A DNA stretch of 32,933 nt from Phycisphaerales bacterium (lineage in GTDB: Bacteria > Planctomycetota > Phycisphaerae > UBA1845 > Fen-1342): positions 1 through 32,933 of the forward strand of contig JALHJL010000045.1 in assembly GCA_022839625.1 (NCBI GenBank), in the 5' to 3' direction. The position numbers and the translations under genes are program-made. The notes beneath the pieces were generated by a model, which ran no database searches, was not told the origin of the DNA, and worked only from the letters and a program-made list of their open reading frames with translations. Below are positions 1 through 7,796 of this stretch, piece by piece (position 1 is the stretch's first letter; each line of letters starts with the position of its first letter).

Positions 1-305
1 CGCGAGCGTGGGCGCAGGCGACTGCGGTCGTTGGGTGGTCAGACGCATTCGTGCTCCTCGCCCAGCAAACCCAGCGCTCCCGTATTACGCCGCAACCGCT
101 CCCCGCTGTTTCGGCTGACGGACCAGCTTGGTCGAGAAACCCAAGAACCAAGGAACCCGCCCCGGGTCCCGCCGCCCGAAACGAGCCGCGTGCGGGCAAG
201 CCCTCCCGCCCCCGCGCAACCGCACTACGCCACGAAGCTTAAGAGAACGCCACCGCCTCCCCGCGAGGCCCTGCACGCGGTGCGGCAGGGCGGTATCATG
301 GCGGC
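1..305. other. Left-edge stretch with no recognised gene
   Basis: I see no convincing gene here. Several short open frames exist on both strands, but none resembles a known family and none has a clear ribosome binding site. The stretch is C-rich on the plus strand and may be the intergenic region of a gene lying outside the window. Its right end holds the probable tsaD promoter. Confidence 0.4.
294..299 (+). promoter_or_regulatory. Probable -10 element of tsaD, leaderless transcript possible
   Basis: TATCAT lies only six bases before the GTG start of tsaD. If it is used, transcription would begin at or very near the start codon, giving a leaderless mRNA. No good -35 hexamer is seen 17 bases upstream (CTGCAC), and no Shine-Dalgarno sequence precedes the start, which fits a leaderless message. 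This is inference from position only. Confidence 0.35.
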
Positions 306-1367
306 GTGAGTGCCTGCGTGATCCTGGGAATCGAGACGTCGTGCGATGAGACCTCGGCCGCCGTTGTTGTGAACGGCCGGGACGTGCGCGCCAGCTTGGT
401 CAGCTCCCAGGTGGCGTTGCACGCCAAGTACGGCGGGATCGTGCCGGAAATCGCGTCGCGGGCGCACATCGAGCAGCTTCGCCCCATCGTCGAGCAGACG
501 CTCGCCCAGGCCGGCGTCACTTATGGCGACCTTACCGCGATAGCCGTCACCGTCGGGCCGGGCCTGGTCGGCTCGTTGCTGATCGGAGTCAGTGCCGCGA
601 AGACGCTGGCGCTGTGTAACGGACTCCCGTTGATTGCGGTCGATCACGTCGAGGCCCATGCGACCAGCGCGGCGCTGACGGCTGAGACGCCGCCGTGGCC
701 CGCCGTGGCCCTGGTCGTGAGCGGCGGTCACACCTCGCTGTACCTCGTGCGCGACTTCCGCGACATCGAGCTGCTCGGACAGACCGTGGACGATGCGGCG
801 GGTGAAGCGTTCGACAAGGTGGCCGCCGTCCTCGAGCTCGGGTATCCAGGGGGCCCGGTGATCGACGAGCTGGCGGCCCGCGGGAACCCCAAGGCCGTCC
901 GCTTCCCGCGGACGTGGATACACAAGCCGCACTTCAACTTTTCCTTCAGCGGGTTGAAGACGGCGGTGCTGTACTACGTCTACGGCGCCGGCAAGAAATA
1001 CGGCTCGGCGCAACATCTCAGCGAGTCTGAGTTGGCCGACGTGGCGGCCAGCTTTCAGTCCGCGTTGGTGCAGACCCTGGTCACGAAGACCGTGGCCGCG
1101 GCGCGCTACACGGGCGTCTCCAACGTGGTGGTCGGCGGCGGCGTGGCGGCGAATTCGGCCCTGCGCGCGGAATTGCAGACGGCCTGTGACCAGGCCGGCC
1201 TGCGCCTCTTTCTCACCCCTCTGGAGTACTGCACGGACAATGCCGCCATGATCGCCGCCTTGGCGTACCAGCGCTGGCAGGGTGACGAAGCGGCGGACTT
1301 GTGGCTGGAGCCGCGGGCGGGTCTCCTGCGCCCCGGCCCGCGAGCACGCGACGAAGTGATGCTGTGA
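306..1367 (+). CDS. tsaD: tRNA N6-adenosine threonylcarbamoyltransferase TsaD
   Basis: TsaD transfers the threonylcarbamoyl group from threonylcarbamoyl-AMP to A37 of ANN-decoding tRNAs, acting in the cytoplasm with TsaB and TsaE. The 353-residue product has the usual family length and shows GIETSCDET at 8-16, the conserved GGIVPEIASR near 43-52, and VGPGLVGS near 83-90. The metal-binding pair H114 and H118 lies in VDHVEAH, SGGHT is at 139-143, and the C-terminal metal ligand is D311 in CTDNAAM. The GTG at 306 is chosen because the conserved N-terminus begins there and no upstream in-frame start fits. It opens a tight gene run: the xylB-type kinase starts four bases after its stop. TsaB and TsaE are not in the window. 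Confidence 0.95.
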   Translation: MSACVILGIETSCDETSAAVVVNGRDVRASLVSSQVALHAKYGGIVPEIASRAHIEQLRPIVEQTLAQAGVTYGDLTAIAVTVGPGLVGSLLIGVSAAKTLALCNGLPLIAVDHVEAHATSAALTAETPPWPAVALVVSGGHTSLYLVRDFRDIELLGQTVDDAAGEAFDKVAAVLELGYPGGPVIDELAARGNPKAVRFPRTWIHKPHFNFSFSGLKTAVLYYVYGAGKKYGSAQHLSESELADVAASFQSALVQTLVTKTVAAARYTGVSNVVVGGGVAANSALRAELQTACDQAGLRLFLTPLEYCTDNAAMIAALAYQRWQGDEAADLWLEPRAGLLRPGPRARDEVML

Positions 1368-1371
1368 TCCG

Positions 1372-2916
1372 GTGGCCGCTGCGGAGCCCCGCGTGACGAA
1401 CCTCTTTCTCGGCCTGGACGTCGGCACGAGTGGCACGAAGGCGCTCTTGTTGGAGCCCGACGGCCGCGTGCGGGCGACGGCGACCGCGGACCACCCCAGC
1501 CTGTTCCCGCGCCCCGGCTGGTCCGAGCAGCGGCCCGATGATTGGTGGTCGTCGGTGCGCGCAGCACTCCGCCGCGTGCTGCGCAAGGGCCGCGTTTCCG
1601 GCCACAAGGTTGCCGGAGTGGGCTTGTCCGGCCAGATGCACGGCAGCGTCTTCCTCGACGGACGCGGGCGCGTGCTGCGCAACGCGCTGCTATGGAACGA
1701 TCAGCGCACCGCAGACGAGTGCGAGGAGATCGAACGTCACGCCGGCGGCCGGGCGGAGCTGATCCGGCTCGTCCGTAACGTCGCGCTGACCGGGTACCAG
1801 GCCCCGAAGATCCTCTGGCTGCGGAACCGCCAGCCGCGGCTCTTTCGCCGCGTGCGGACCGTCCTGCTGCCGAAGGATTACGTCAACTTCCGGCTGACCG
1901 GCGTGCTGCACACCGACGTCTCGGACGCGTCGGGCACGCTGCTCTTCGACGTCGCAGGCCGCCGCTGGTCCACCGAATTGATGCGCCGGCTCGAGCTGAA
2001 TCCGGCACTGTTTCCGCCGGCGGCTGAGTCGTGCACGGTGATCGGCGCCGTGACTAGCGTGGCGGCTCGCCTGACGGGCCTGCGGCCCGGCACGCCCGTC
2101 GTCGCGGGTGCCGGCGATCAGGCCGCCGCCGCCATCGGAACGGGCGTGGTGCGGCGCGGGACCGTATCGGCCACGATGGGCACCAGCGGCGTGGTCTTCG
2201 CGCACAGCGACACGCCCGTGCCCAACGACGAGGGGCTCTTGCAGTCGTTCTGTCACGCCGTGCCGGGGGCTTGGTGCGTCTTCGGCTGTATGCTCTCGGC
2301 GGGCGGCAGCCTGCAATGGGCGCGCGAGGTGTTGTACGCGGACCGGCTCAAGGCGGCCCGGACGGAGACGCAGCGCGACGCGCTCTACTCGGCGATGATT
2401 GCCGAAGCGGCGGCCGAAGGCGACGACTCGCCGCTGTTTCATCCGTACCTGACGGGCGAGCGCTGCCCGTATCCGCACCCGCACGCGCGGGCCGCGTTCG
2501 TCGGGCTCACGCGCCGGCACGGCCGCGGCGCACTGACGCGGGCCGTGCTGGAGGGCATTACACTCGGGCTCGCCCGCCAGCTTGAGTTGATGCGCGCGCT
2601 CGGCGTGCCGGTCCGCGAGGTCCGCCTGGCCGGCGGCGGGGCGCGCAGCGCGTGGTGGCGGCAATTGCAGGCGGACATCTACGGCTGTCGGTGCGCCGCG
2701 ATGCGTTCGGAGGAGGGCTCGGCCTTGGGAGCAGCACTCCTGGCCGCCGTCGGCTGCCGCGCGTTTCCCAGCGTCCCCGACGCCAGCGCCGCCGCCGCGC
2801 AGGTGAAGCAGGTCAGCCGGCCGATCGCCGCCCGCCACCGGCGCTACCGGGCCCTGGCGGCGCGGCTCCGCCAGACGTACGAGACCCTTGAGCCGCTTTA
2901 CCGCGCGATGAGCTGA
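1372..2916 (+). CDS. xylB: Xylulokinase-type FGGY carbohydrate kinase
   Basis: This is an FGGY-family kinase of 514 residues, most like xylulokinase, which phosphorylates D-xylulose with ATP. Visible motifs in order are GLDVGTSGTKALL near the N-terminus, GLSGQMHG, LLWNDQRT, the linker motif GYQAPKILWLR, LPKDYVNFRLTG, SDASGTLLFD, AGAGDQAAAAIG (the family's catalytic Asp region), TMGTSGVV and the C-terminal LAGGGARSAWW. The start could be GTG at 1372 or GTG at 1393; the conserved fold begins just after the second. No xylose isomerase gene is nearby, so the exact sugar is inferred from family resemblance. It sits four bases after tsaD and five before birA, suggesting co-transcription rather than a dedicated xylose operon. 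Confidence 0.85.
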   Translation: MAAAEPRVTNLFLGLDVGTSGTKALLLEPDGRVRATATADHPSLFPRPGWSEQRPDDWWSSVRAALRRVLRKGRVSGHKVAGVGLSGQMHGSVFLDGRGRVLRNALLWNDQRTADECEEIERHAGGRAELIRLVRNVALTGYQAPKILWLRNRQPRLFRRVRTVLLPKDYVNFRLTGVLHTDVSDASGTLLFDVAGRRWSTELMRRLELNPALFPPAAESCTVIGAVTSVAARLTGLRPGTPVVAGAGDQAAAAIGTGVVRRGTVSATMGTSGVVFAHSDTPVPNDEGLLQSFCHAVPGAWCVFGCMLSAGGSLQWAREVLYADRLKAARTETQRDALYSAMIAEAAAEGDDSPLFHPYLTGERCPYPHPHARAAFVGLTRRHGRGALTRAVLEGITLGLARQLELMRALGVPVREVRLAGGGARSAWWRQLQADIYGCRCAAMRSEEGSALGAALLAAVGCRAFPSVPDASAAAAQVKQVSRPIAARHRRYRALAARLRQTYETLEPLYRAMS

Positions 2917-2921
2917 CTGCG

Positions 2922-3773
2922 ATGACAAGGCATCGACCGCTGACGCCCGCCGATTTGCTCCCGCATGGACCCTTGCACCGCGTGGGCCGCCGCGTGGTTG
3001 TCCTCGACGCGGTCGACAGCACGAACCAGTTCCTCCTGGAGCAGGCCGGCGCGCTCGGGGACGGAGCGATGGCCTGGGCCGAGTATCAGACGTCCGGCCG
3101 CGGCCGGCGGGGACGGCGTTGGGAAGCGCCGCGCGGCTCGTCGGTGCTGCTCAGCGTGCTGGTGCGGGAACCCGCCGGATCGCCCTTGTTCACCCAGGGC
3201 GCGCTGCTGGCGGCGGTGGCGGCGTGCGAGGCCATCGAGTCCACGAGCGCCTGCACGCCCGGCGTTCGCTGGCCGAATGACATCGTTCGCGGGGGGCGCA
3301 AGCTGGGCGGCGTTCTGGCGGAGTCCAGCGCGCTGCCCGCCACGTCAGACCGTGCGCTGGTCATCGGTGTCGGGATCAACTGCCTCCAGCAGCGCGGGCA
3401 CTTCAGCGGCGAGCTCGCGCAGACGGCGACTTCGTTGGAGTGCGAGTGCGCGCACCCCGTGGATCGGGCGGTGATCGCGGCCGCGCTGGTGGCTCGACTC
3501 GATCACTGGCTCGTAGCCTGCCGCGCGGGGCCGGCCGGCTGGCGGAAGGTGCATGCCGCCTGGCGGGCGCGCTGCGAAGACCCCGGCACGCGCGTTACAT
3601 TGGAGCATAACGGCCGGACGTATTGTGGTACGGCCCTGGAAGTCTCGGATACGGGCGACCTGGTGGTCGAGCTGGACGAGGGCGGCCGGCAGCCGTTTGC
3701 GGCGGCAAGCACGACGCGTGCGGTTCGAATGCCCGCCAAGACACGCCCCGCCGGAATTGCCGAGGAAACATGA
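2922..3773 (+). CDS. birA: Biotin--[acetyl-CoA-carboxylase] ligase (BirA/BPL), no DNA-binding domain
   Basis: Biotin protein ligase makes biotinyl-AMP and attaches biotin to the carrier lysine of acetyl-CoA carboxylase and related enzymes. The 283-residue protein starts directly with the catalytic domain: DAVDSTN near 29-35, the biotinyl-AMP loop GRGRRGRRW near 60-70, VRWPND, the active-site KLGGVLAES segment and VIGVGINC, followed by a C-terminal SH3-like part. There is no N-terminal winged helix, so unlike E. coli BirA it should not act as a biotin-operon repressor. It starts five bases after the FGGY kinase, and its TGA stop overlaps the ATG of the next gene (ATGA), a sign of translational coupling. 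Confidence 0.92.
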   Translation: MTRHRPLTPADLLPHGPLHRVGRRVVVLDAVDSTNQFLLEQAGALGDGAMAWAEYQTSGRGRRGRRWEAPRGSSVLLSVLVREPAGSPLFTQGALLAAVAACEAIESTSACTPGVRWPNDIVRGGRKLGGVLAESSALPATSDRALVIGVGINCLQQRGHFSGELAQTATSLECECAHPVDRAVIAAALVARLDHWLVACRAGPAGWRKVHAAWRARCEDPGTRVTLEHNGRTYCGTALEVSDTGDLVVELDEGGRQPFAAASTTRAVRMPAKTRPAGIAEET

Positions 3774-4678
3774 TGTCGCTGCTGGTTACCGGCTCGATCG
3801 GGCTGGACGACGTCGAGACGCCGCAGGGTTGCGTGGAAGGCGTACTCGGCGGTTCGGCGGTTTATTTCGCGCTCGCGGCGTCCTTGTTCACGCCGCTGCG
3901 GATGGTCGGCGTGGTGGGGGAGGATTTCGATCTGGATTGCCTGCGGCCTCTGGCGGACAAGGGCGTGGACGTCCGCGGCGTCGAGGTCCGCCAGGGTGCC
4001 CGCACCTTTCGCTGGCACGGCAAGTACACGGGCGCCATGAACGAGGCCGAGACCATCGCGGTCAAGCTGAACGTGCTGGCCGAGCGCGGCGCGGCCATTC
4101 CGGCTGAGTTCGCCGACAGCCGCTACGTCTTTCTGGCCAACACGCACCCCGCACTGCAACAGGAGTTCGCGCGTCAGTTCCCGCGCGCTGAACTGCTGGT
4201 CTGCGACACCATGAACCTGTGGATCAACAACGAGCGGCCGGAGCTGCTCAAGACGCTCGCGCTGGTCCACGGCCTGGTGCTCAACGAGGGCGAGGCACGG
4301 CTGCTGACGGGGCAGGTCAATCTGGTCGCCGCCGGCCGGGAGATTCTGAGGCTCGGCCCGCGATTCGTGATCATCAAGAAGGGCGAGCACGGCAGCCTGC
4401 TGGTCTCGCACGACGACTTGTTCCTCATGCCGCCTTACCCGACGGAGAAGGTGGTCGATCCGACGGGTTGCGGCGACAGCTTCGCCGGGGGCGTGATGGG
4501 GTACCTCGCCGCCCAGGGCAGGCCGGACCGGGAGACGCTGCGTGCAGCAATGGCCCGCGGCTCGGTGGTCGGCTCGTTCGTGCTGGAGTCGTTTTCGATT
4601 GAGGCGCTCTGTCGTGTAGCGGCCGCGGACGTCGAGCGGCGACTGGCGCGGCTGCGCGAGATGACGGAGTTTTCGTAG
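3770..4678 (+). CDS. PfkB-family sugar kinase (ribokinase-like)
   Basis: A 302-residue PfkB/ribokinase-fold kinase that should phosphorylate a sugar or nucleoside with ATP. It opens with LLVTGSIGLDDV, has the N-terminal GGSAVYFALAAS stretch typical of the family, and carries the second signature DPTGCGDSFAGGVMGYL near the C-terminus, which contains the anion hole and catalytic Asp (the usual GAGD reads GCGD). The ATG at 3770 is preferred over an upstream in-frame ATG because a GAGGAA Shine-Dalgarno ends five to six bases before it and the fold begins there. It overlaps the birA stop. The substrate cannot be told from sequence; adenosine, ribose and fructose-type substrates all remain possible. 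Confidence 0.87.
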   Translation: MMSLLVTGSIGLDDVETPQGCVEGVLGGSAVYFALAASLFTPLRMVGVVGEDFDLDCLRPLADKGVDVRGVEVRQGARTFRWHGKYTGAMNEAETIAVKLNVLAERGAAIPAEFADSRYVFLANTHPALQQEFARQFPRAELLVCDTMNLWINNERPELLKTLALVHGLVLNEGEARLLTGQVNLVAAGREILRLGPRFVIIKKGEHGSLLVSHDDLFLMPPYPTEKVVDPTGCGDSFAGGVMGYLAAQGRPDRETLRAAMARGSVVGSFVLESFSIEALCRVAAADVERRLARLREMTEFS

Positions 4679-4779
4679 CGGACCGCGCCCGAACGCGGCC
4701 GCTGCTGTGGGTCCGGCGTTGCGCCGATCGGCAGAGGCCGGCGGCCCGCCGGACGTGAGAAACAGAAAGGCCTGCTGCC

Positions 4780-5337
4780 GTGCGCACGTTCATCGCGATC
4801 GAGTTGACGCCCGCCCTTCGCCGGCCGCTCCTCAAGCTGCTCCAGGAAGTGTTCCCGCGGCACCGGGACGTGCGCTGGTGTTCGGAGAACCAGTTGCACG
4901 TCACGCTCAAGTTTCTGGGCGAGGTGCGGCCGGAACAGCTTCCGCAGGTCTGCGAGGCCGCCCGGACGGCAAGCGCCCAGGTCCAGCCCTTCGTGCTGCG
5001 GATCAAGGGCCTCGGCGGTTTCCCCAACCCGCGCAGCCCACGCGTGCTGTGGTGCGGCGTGGAAGACCCGACCGGGAGTTGCCGCCGTTGGGTGGAGTTG
5101 GCAGAGCCACTGTTCGACGAGTTGGGCTTCCCGCCGGAAGGCCGGGCCTTCACCCCGCACATCACGCTGGGGCGCAGCCGTGGCCCCGGCGGCAACGGCA
5201 TCCTGCGAGACATCCTCGCCACGGCACCGCCGCTGGAAACCGAGCCCATGACTGTCGAGCGGGTCGTCGTCTTCGAGAGTCACCTGCTGCCGACGGGGGC
5301 GCGGTACAACCCGCTCGCGACGCTGGCGCTGGGCTGA
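4780..5337 (+). CDS. thpR: RNA 2',3'-cyclic phosphodiesterase (2H family)
   Basis: A 185-residue member of the 2H phosphoesterase superfamily, LigT/ThpR type, which opens 2',3'-cyclic phosphates on RNA ends. The two catalytic HxTL-type motifs are visible: HVTLKFLGE near residue 38 and HITLGRSRG near residue 127, at the expected spacing. The N-terminal RTFIAIEL is also typical. The start is a GTG, with a weak purine-rich stretch upstream. It lies 101 bases after the PfkB gene; that gap includes a short GC-rich inverted repeat (4738-4752) but no obvious terminator. Its transcription converges with the YggX-like gene. Confidence 0.88.
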   Translation: MRTFIAIELTPALRRPLLKLLQEVFPRHRDVRWCSENQLHVTLKFLGEVRPEQLPQVCEAARTASAQVQPFVLRIKGLGGFPNPRSPRVLWCGVEDPTGSCRRWVELAEPLFDELGFPPEGRAFTPHITLGRSRGPGGNGILRDILATAPPLETEPMTVERVVVFESHLLPTGARYNPLATLALG

Positions 5338-5392
5338 GACGGCCGCGGCCCGGGCGCGGCGCACGAGGCGAACTCGATCGACGGAACGGGTC

Positions 5393-5719
5393 TTACTTGG
5401 GCTTGCGACCGCCTTCCGGCGGCACGTAGTTCGGGACGTCCGTGGCCGGGCCGAAAAGGAAGCTCTCCATTTGCTCCCGAAGGATCGCGTTGGAGGCGTC
5501 CGAGGTAGGGTCCAGCCGGAACTCGTTGATGACCATCAACATGCGGTCTTTCCACAACTCCCAGGCTTCCGCGGAAACCTGGTCGTGTACCCGCTGCCGC
5601 ACCTCCGGACCGCCCAACAATTGGGCCATCCGCAGCGCGCGGTCTCCGTCGGCGGTGTTCTCGTCCAGACCGGGAAGTTCGCGGCCGAGTTTGGCACACT
5701 GCACCATTCGCTGCGCCAT
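5393..5719 (-). CDS. yggX: Fe(II)-trafficking-type protein YggX-like
   Basis: A 108-residue protein resembling YggX, a small family linked to iron handling and protection of Fe-S proteins in enterics. Family-like features are the N-terminal VQCAKLGRELPGLD with its conserved Cys, the central SAEAWELWKDRMLMVINE (compare KEAWAQWQHKQTMLINE in E. coli), and the C-terminal EQMESFLFG followed by a short Tyr/Pro-containing tail. The ATG at 5719 is chosen over upstream in-frame starts because AGAGGAG lies seven bases before it and homology begins there. A perfect 12-bp palindrome (5743-5754) sits upstream and includes a TATAGC that could be a -10 element. Confidence 0.85.
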   Translation of the reverse strand: MAQRMVQCAKLGRELPGLDENTADGDRALRMAQLLGGPEVRQRVHDQVSAEAWELWKDRMLMVINEFRLDPTSDASNAILREQMESFLFGPATDVPNYVPPEGGRKPK

Positions 5720-5742
5720 AGGGGCTCCTCTGTTCGGTTGCC

Positions 5743-5754
5743 ACGCTATAGCGT
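5743..5754. promoter_or_regulatory. Perfect 12-bp palindrome upstream of the YggX-like gene
   Basis: ACGCTATAGCGT is its own reverse complement and lies 24 bases upstream of the YggX-like start codon. On the minus strand its centre reads TATAGC, a possible -10 hexamer, so the site could be an operator over a promoter. No -35 match is seen, and a 12-bp palindrome can arise by chance. Confidence 0.25.
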
Positions 5755-5900
5755 AGGCGCAACCCGGCCGGCTTTCATCCTCGCAGCACGAGGAAGTGAC
5801 CGCCCCCGGACACGGTCGGCTTCGTCTGGACCGCGTGCAGATCTGCCTGGTGCCGGCGAAAACTCGATCGGTTCCGCGTTCGCCCGCTGGGCGAAATCGC

Positions 5901-6200
5901 TCACGCGCTCGCACGCCTCCTGGGGCCGCGACCTCGCCTCAACACGTCGCAGAGGCAATCGACTACGAACTCGATCTTGTCCTGCGTGAGGTAGCTCTTG
6001 TCGCCGATTCGCGCACGGATGGCGCGGATGCGCGTCTGCTCATCGCGCCGTGGGATCACCACCCTGCGCTGTTCTCCAACGAGTTGGAGCGCGCCCGCAG
6101 AGGTCGGTATCGGGGACACCGCGCGCTCGGGACGCCGGGTTCCGTCGGGGGCGTTTGACGGCGATGCCCTGGCACTTGTCTGAGATATTCGGCGACTCAT
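5901..6200 (-). CDS. flgM: FlgM-like anti-sigma-28 factor
   Basis: A small protein of 99 residues. The N-terminal half is Ser/Pro/Arg-rich and looks disordered; the C-terminal half contains TRIRAIRARIGDKSY followed by LTQDKIEFVVDCLCDVL. This matches the C-terminal sigma-binding region of FlgM (xxKVxxIKxxIxxGxYxxDxxKIAxxLL pattern), which holds sigma-28 inactive until the flagellar hook is finished. The ATG at 6200 has AAAGGAAG at good spacing and is preferred to an in-frame start 93 bases upstream. No flagellar genes lie nearby, so it is an orphan; the identification rests on the short C-terminal motif. The basic tail after the motif is unusual. Confidence 0.6.
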   Translation of the reverse strand: MSRRISQTSARASPSNAPDGTRRPERAVSPIPTSAGALQLVGEQRRVVIPRRDEQTRIRAIRARIGDKSYLTQDKIEFVVDCLCDVLRRGRGPRRRASA

Positions 6201-6345
6201 GGCACTGCTTCCTTTCTGGCGAGCGCGTCCTGCCCGCGCCGCCGCATTCCGATTCGCCGCGCTGTTCCGGTCTACCTTACTGACAGCCGTCACTGCCCGG
6301 CGTCTCGGCCAACCCCAGGGCCACTCACGTTGCCCTCAGTAGTTT

Positions 6346-6373
6346 TTATCGTCCCCCGACGCACGGAGCTTTC
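6346..6373 (-). promoter_or_regulatory. Possible sigma-28-type promoter upstream of the FlgM-like gene
   Basis: On the minus strand, GACGATAA (6346-6353) matches seven of eight bases of the sigma-28 -10 consensus GCCGATAA, and GAAA (6370-6373) stands 16 bases upstream against the consensus TAAA at 15. It lies about 145 bases before the FlgM-like start. An autoregulatory link would make sense for an anti-sigma-28 gene, but the match is imperfect and the call is tentative. Confidence 0.25.
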
Positions 6374-6623
6374 GGTGAATTGCAGCGAAATACGGAGCGA
6401 CGGTGGCGCGCAAGCCTTTTGTGGCCTTAGCTTTGCCGAAACTAACGTCTAGAGGCAGTTTGGTGATAATCTGGAGGGTTTGGGGCGCGGGAGTAAACAC
6501 ATCGGCAGGCGTTCGCCACGCGCAGGTCTTGCGCGTTTCCCTGTCAACAAGGTCTCGATGCGGCGGGTTTGGGCAGATCGATATGCGAAACCGCGGGGGT
6601 TCGGCGAGCGCACGGAAGGGCCT
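6374..6623. other. Intergenic stretch without a recognised gene
   Basis: Between the FlgM-like promoter region and the mntP stop I find no gene. The first part is lower in GC than its surroundings and contains a GATAAT that could be a plus-strand -10, but no plus-strand gene follows it. No Mn riboswitch or terminator was recognised. Confidence 0.35.
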
Positions 6624-7208
6624 TCAGCTCGGCCCCGCTCCGCCGTCGGTCAGGTGCTGGACCAGGATCTTGATGCCGATGGCGATCAGCACGAGACCGC
6701 CGACGATCTCGACGCGCTGCCCGAATCGCCGTCCGAGGCGGCTGCCGATCAGCATCCCGATCGTGGTGACGGCCCCGGCAACGCAGCCGATCAGGAGGCT
6801 CGCGTACCAGATGTGGACGTGCAGGACGGCGAAGCTCAGGCCGACCGCCAATGCGTCGATGCTGGTGGCGATCGAGAGGACGATCAGCGTGAGGCCGCGG
6901 GTCGGGTCAACAGGCGGGGCGTCGTTCTCGCGCCTGGTGAGCGCCTCGCGGATCGCCTTCAGGCCGACCAACACGAGCAAGCCGAACGCGATCCAGTGGT
7001 CCCAGCCCGCAATGAAGCGCTCGATGCTGCGGCCGGCCAGCCAGCCCGCGATCGGCATCAGGAACTGAAACAGCCCGAAATGAAATGCCAGCCGGAAGAC
7101 CTGCCGGCCGGAGATTGTCCGCAACATGATGCTGACGGCGATCGCGACCGCCAGCGCGTCCATCGCCAACCCGAGTGCGATGAGCACCAGCGTTGCCGGA
7201 CCGACCAA
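6624..7208 (-). CDS. mntP: Manganese efflux pump MntP
   Basis: A 194-residue inner-membrane protein of the MntP (YebN) family, which exports Mn(II). It has six predicted hydrophobic segments in two homologous halves, each with the conserved acidic signature: LGLAMDALAVAIAVS near 12-26 and SIATSIDALAVGLSF near 112-126. The start is a TTG; GAGG lies seven bases upstream, inside the end of tadA, and the reading frame begins right before the first membrane segment. It is the last gene of the leftward run hslU, tadA, mntP and starts only 10 bases after tadA. No yybP-ykoY Mn riboswitch was recognised upstream. Confidence 0.9.
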   Translation of the reverse strand: MVGPATLVLIALGLAMDALAVAIAVSIMLRTISGRQVFRLAFHFGLFQFLMPIAGWLAGRSIERFIAGWDHWIAFGLLVLVGLKAIREALTRRENDAPPVDPTRGLTLIVLSIATSIDALAVGLSFAVLHVHIWYASLLIGCVAGAVTTIGMLIGSRLGRRFGQRVEIVGGLVLIAIGIKILVQHLTDGGAGPS

Positions 7209-7218
7209 CGGGGCACCT

Positions 7219-7701
7219 CTACTTTTCGCCGAGCGCGCGCCGGTGGCGGAAGAACTCCCGCAGCAGGTCGGCCGCCGGTTCGGCCAGCACGCCCGCGACG
7301 GTCTCGACCCGGTGGTTCAAGCGGCCATCCTGCGTAATCTCGTAGAGCGAGCCGCAGGCGCCGGCCTTGGGGTCGGAGGCGGCATACACCAGGCGTTTCA
7401 GGCGCGCCAATACCAGGGCTCCGGCGCACATGGGGCACGGCTCCAGGGTGACGTACATCGTGCAGTCGTCAAGCCGCCACTGGTTCCGATACTCGGCCGC
7501 CGCCGTCAGTGCGATCATCTCGGCATGGGCGGTTGGGTCGCAGAGCTTCTCGCGCTGGTTGCAGCCGCGGCCGATGATCCGGCCCGCGTGGACGACGAGG
7601 GCACCGATGGGGACGTCCTCGCTGTCGAGGGCCTTGCGGGCCAACTCGATGGCCTGTTGCATGAAGCGCCGGTCGGTCTCGTCCTGGTGCAAGCCGAGCA
7701 T
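7219..7701 (-). CDS. tadA: tRNA-specific adenosine deaminase TadA
   Basis: TadA deaminates the wobble A34 of tRNA-Arg(ACG) to inosine. The 160-residue product has the zinc deaminase signature: HAE at 59-61 (His ligand and catalytic Glu) and PCPMC at 88-92 (two Cys ligands). VPIGALVV upstream and NHRVETVAGVL downstream are also typical of TadA. ATG 7701 is preferred to an upstream in-frame ATG because the family N-terminus starts there and GGTGG precedes it. It lies 95 bases after hslU and is followed almost at once by mntP. Confidence 0.92.
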   Translation of the reverse strand: MLGLHQDETDRRFMQQAIELARKALDSEDVPIGALVVHAGRIIGRGCNQREKLCDPTAHAEMIALTAAAEYRNQWRLDDCTMYVTLEPCPMCAGALVLARLKRLVYAASDPKAGACGSLYEITQDGRLNHRVETVAGVLAEPAADLLREFFRHRRALGEK

Positions 7702-7796
7702 GGTCCACCGCTGCGCACGACGTGCGTGCCGGAGGCATCCTGCCCACGGCACCGCTGGACGGCCGGGCTGCTCGCAGCCCCACGCCGCATCGTGTC

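Noticed and set aside
225..1682. A 485-codon minus-strand frame over tsaD
   Set aside because: Antisense to an unmistakable tsaD; Arg-rich low-complexity translation without motifs.
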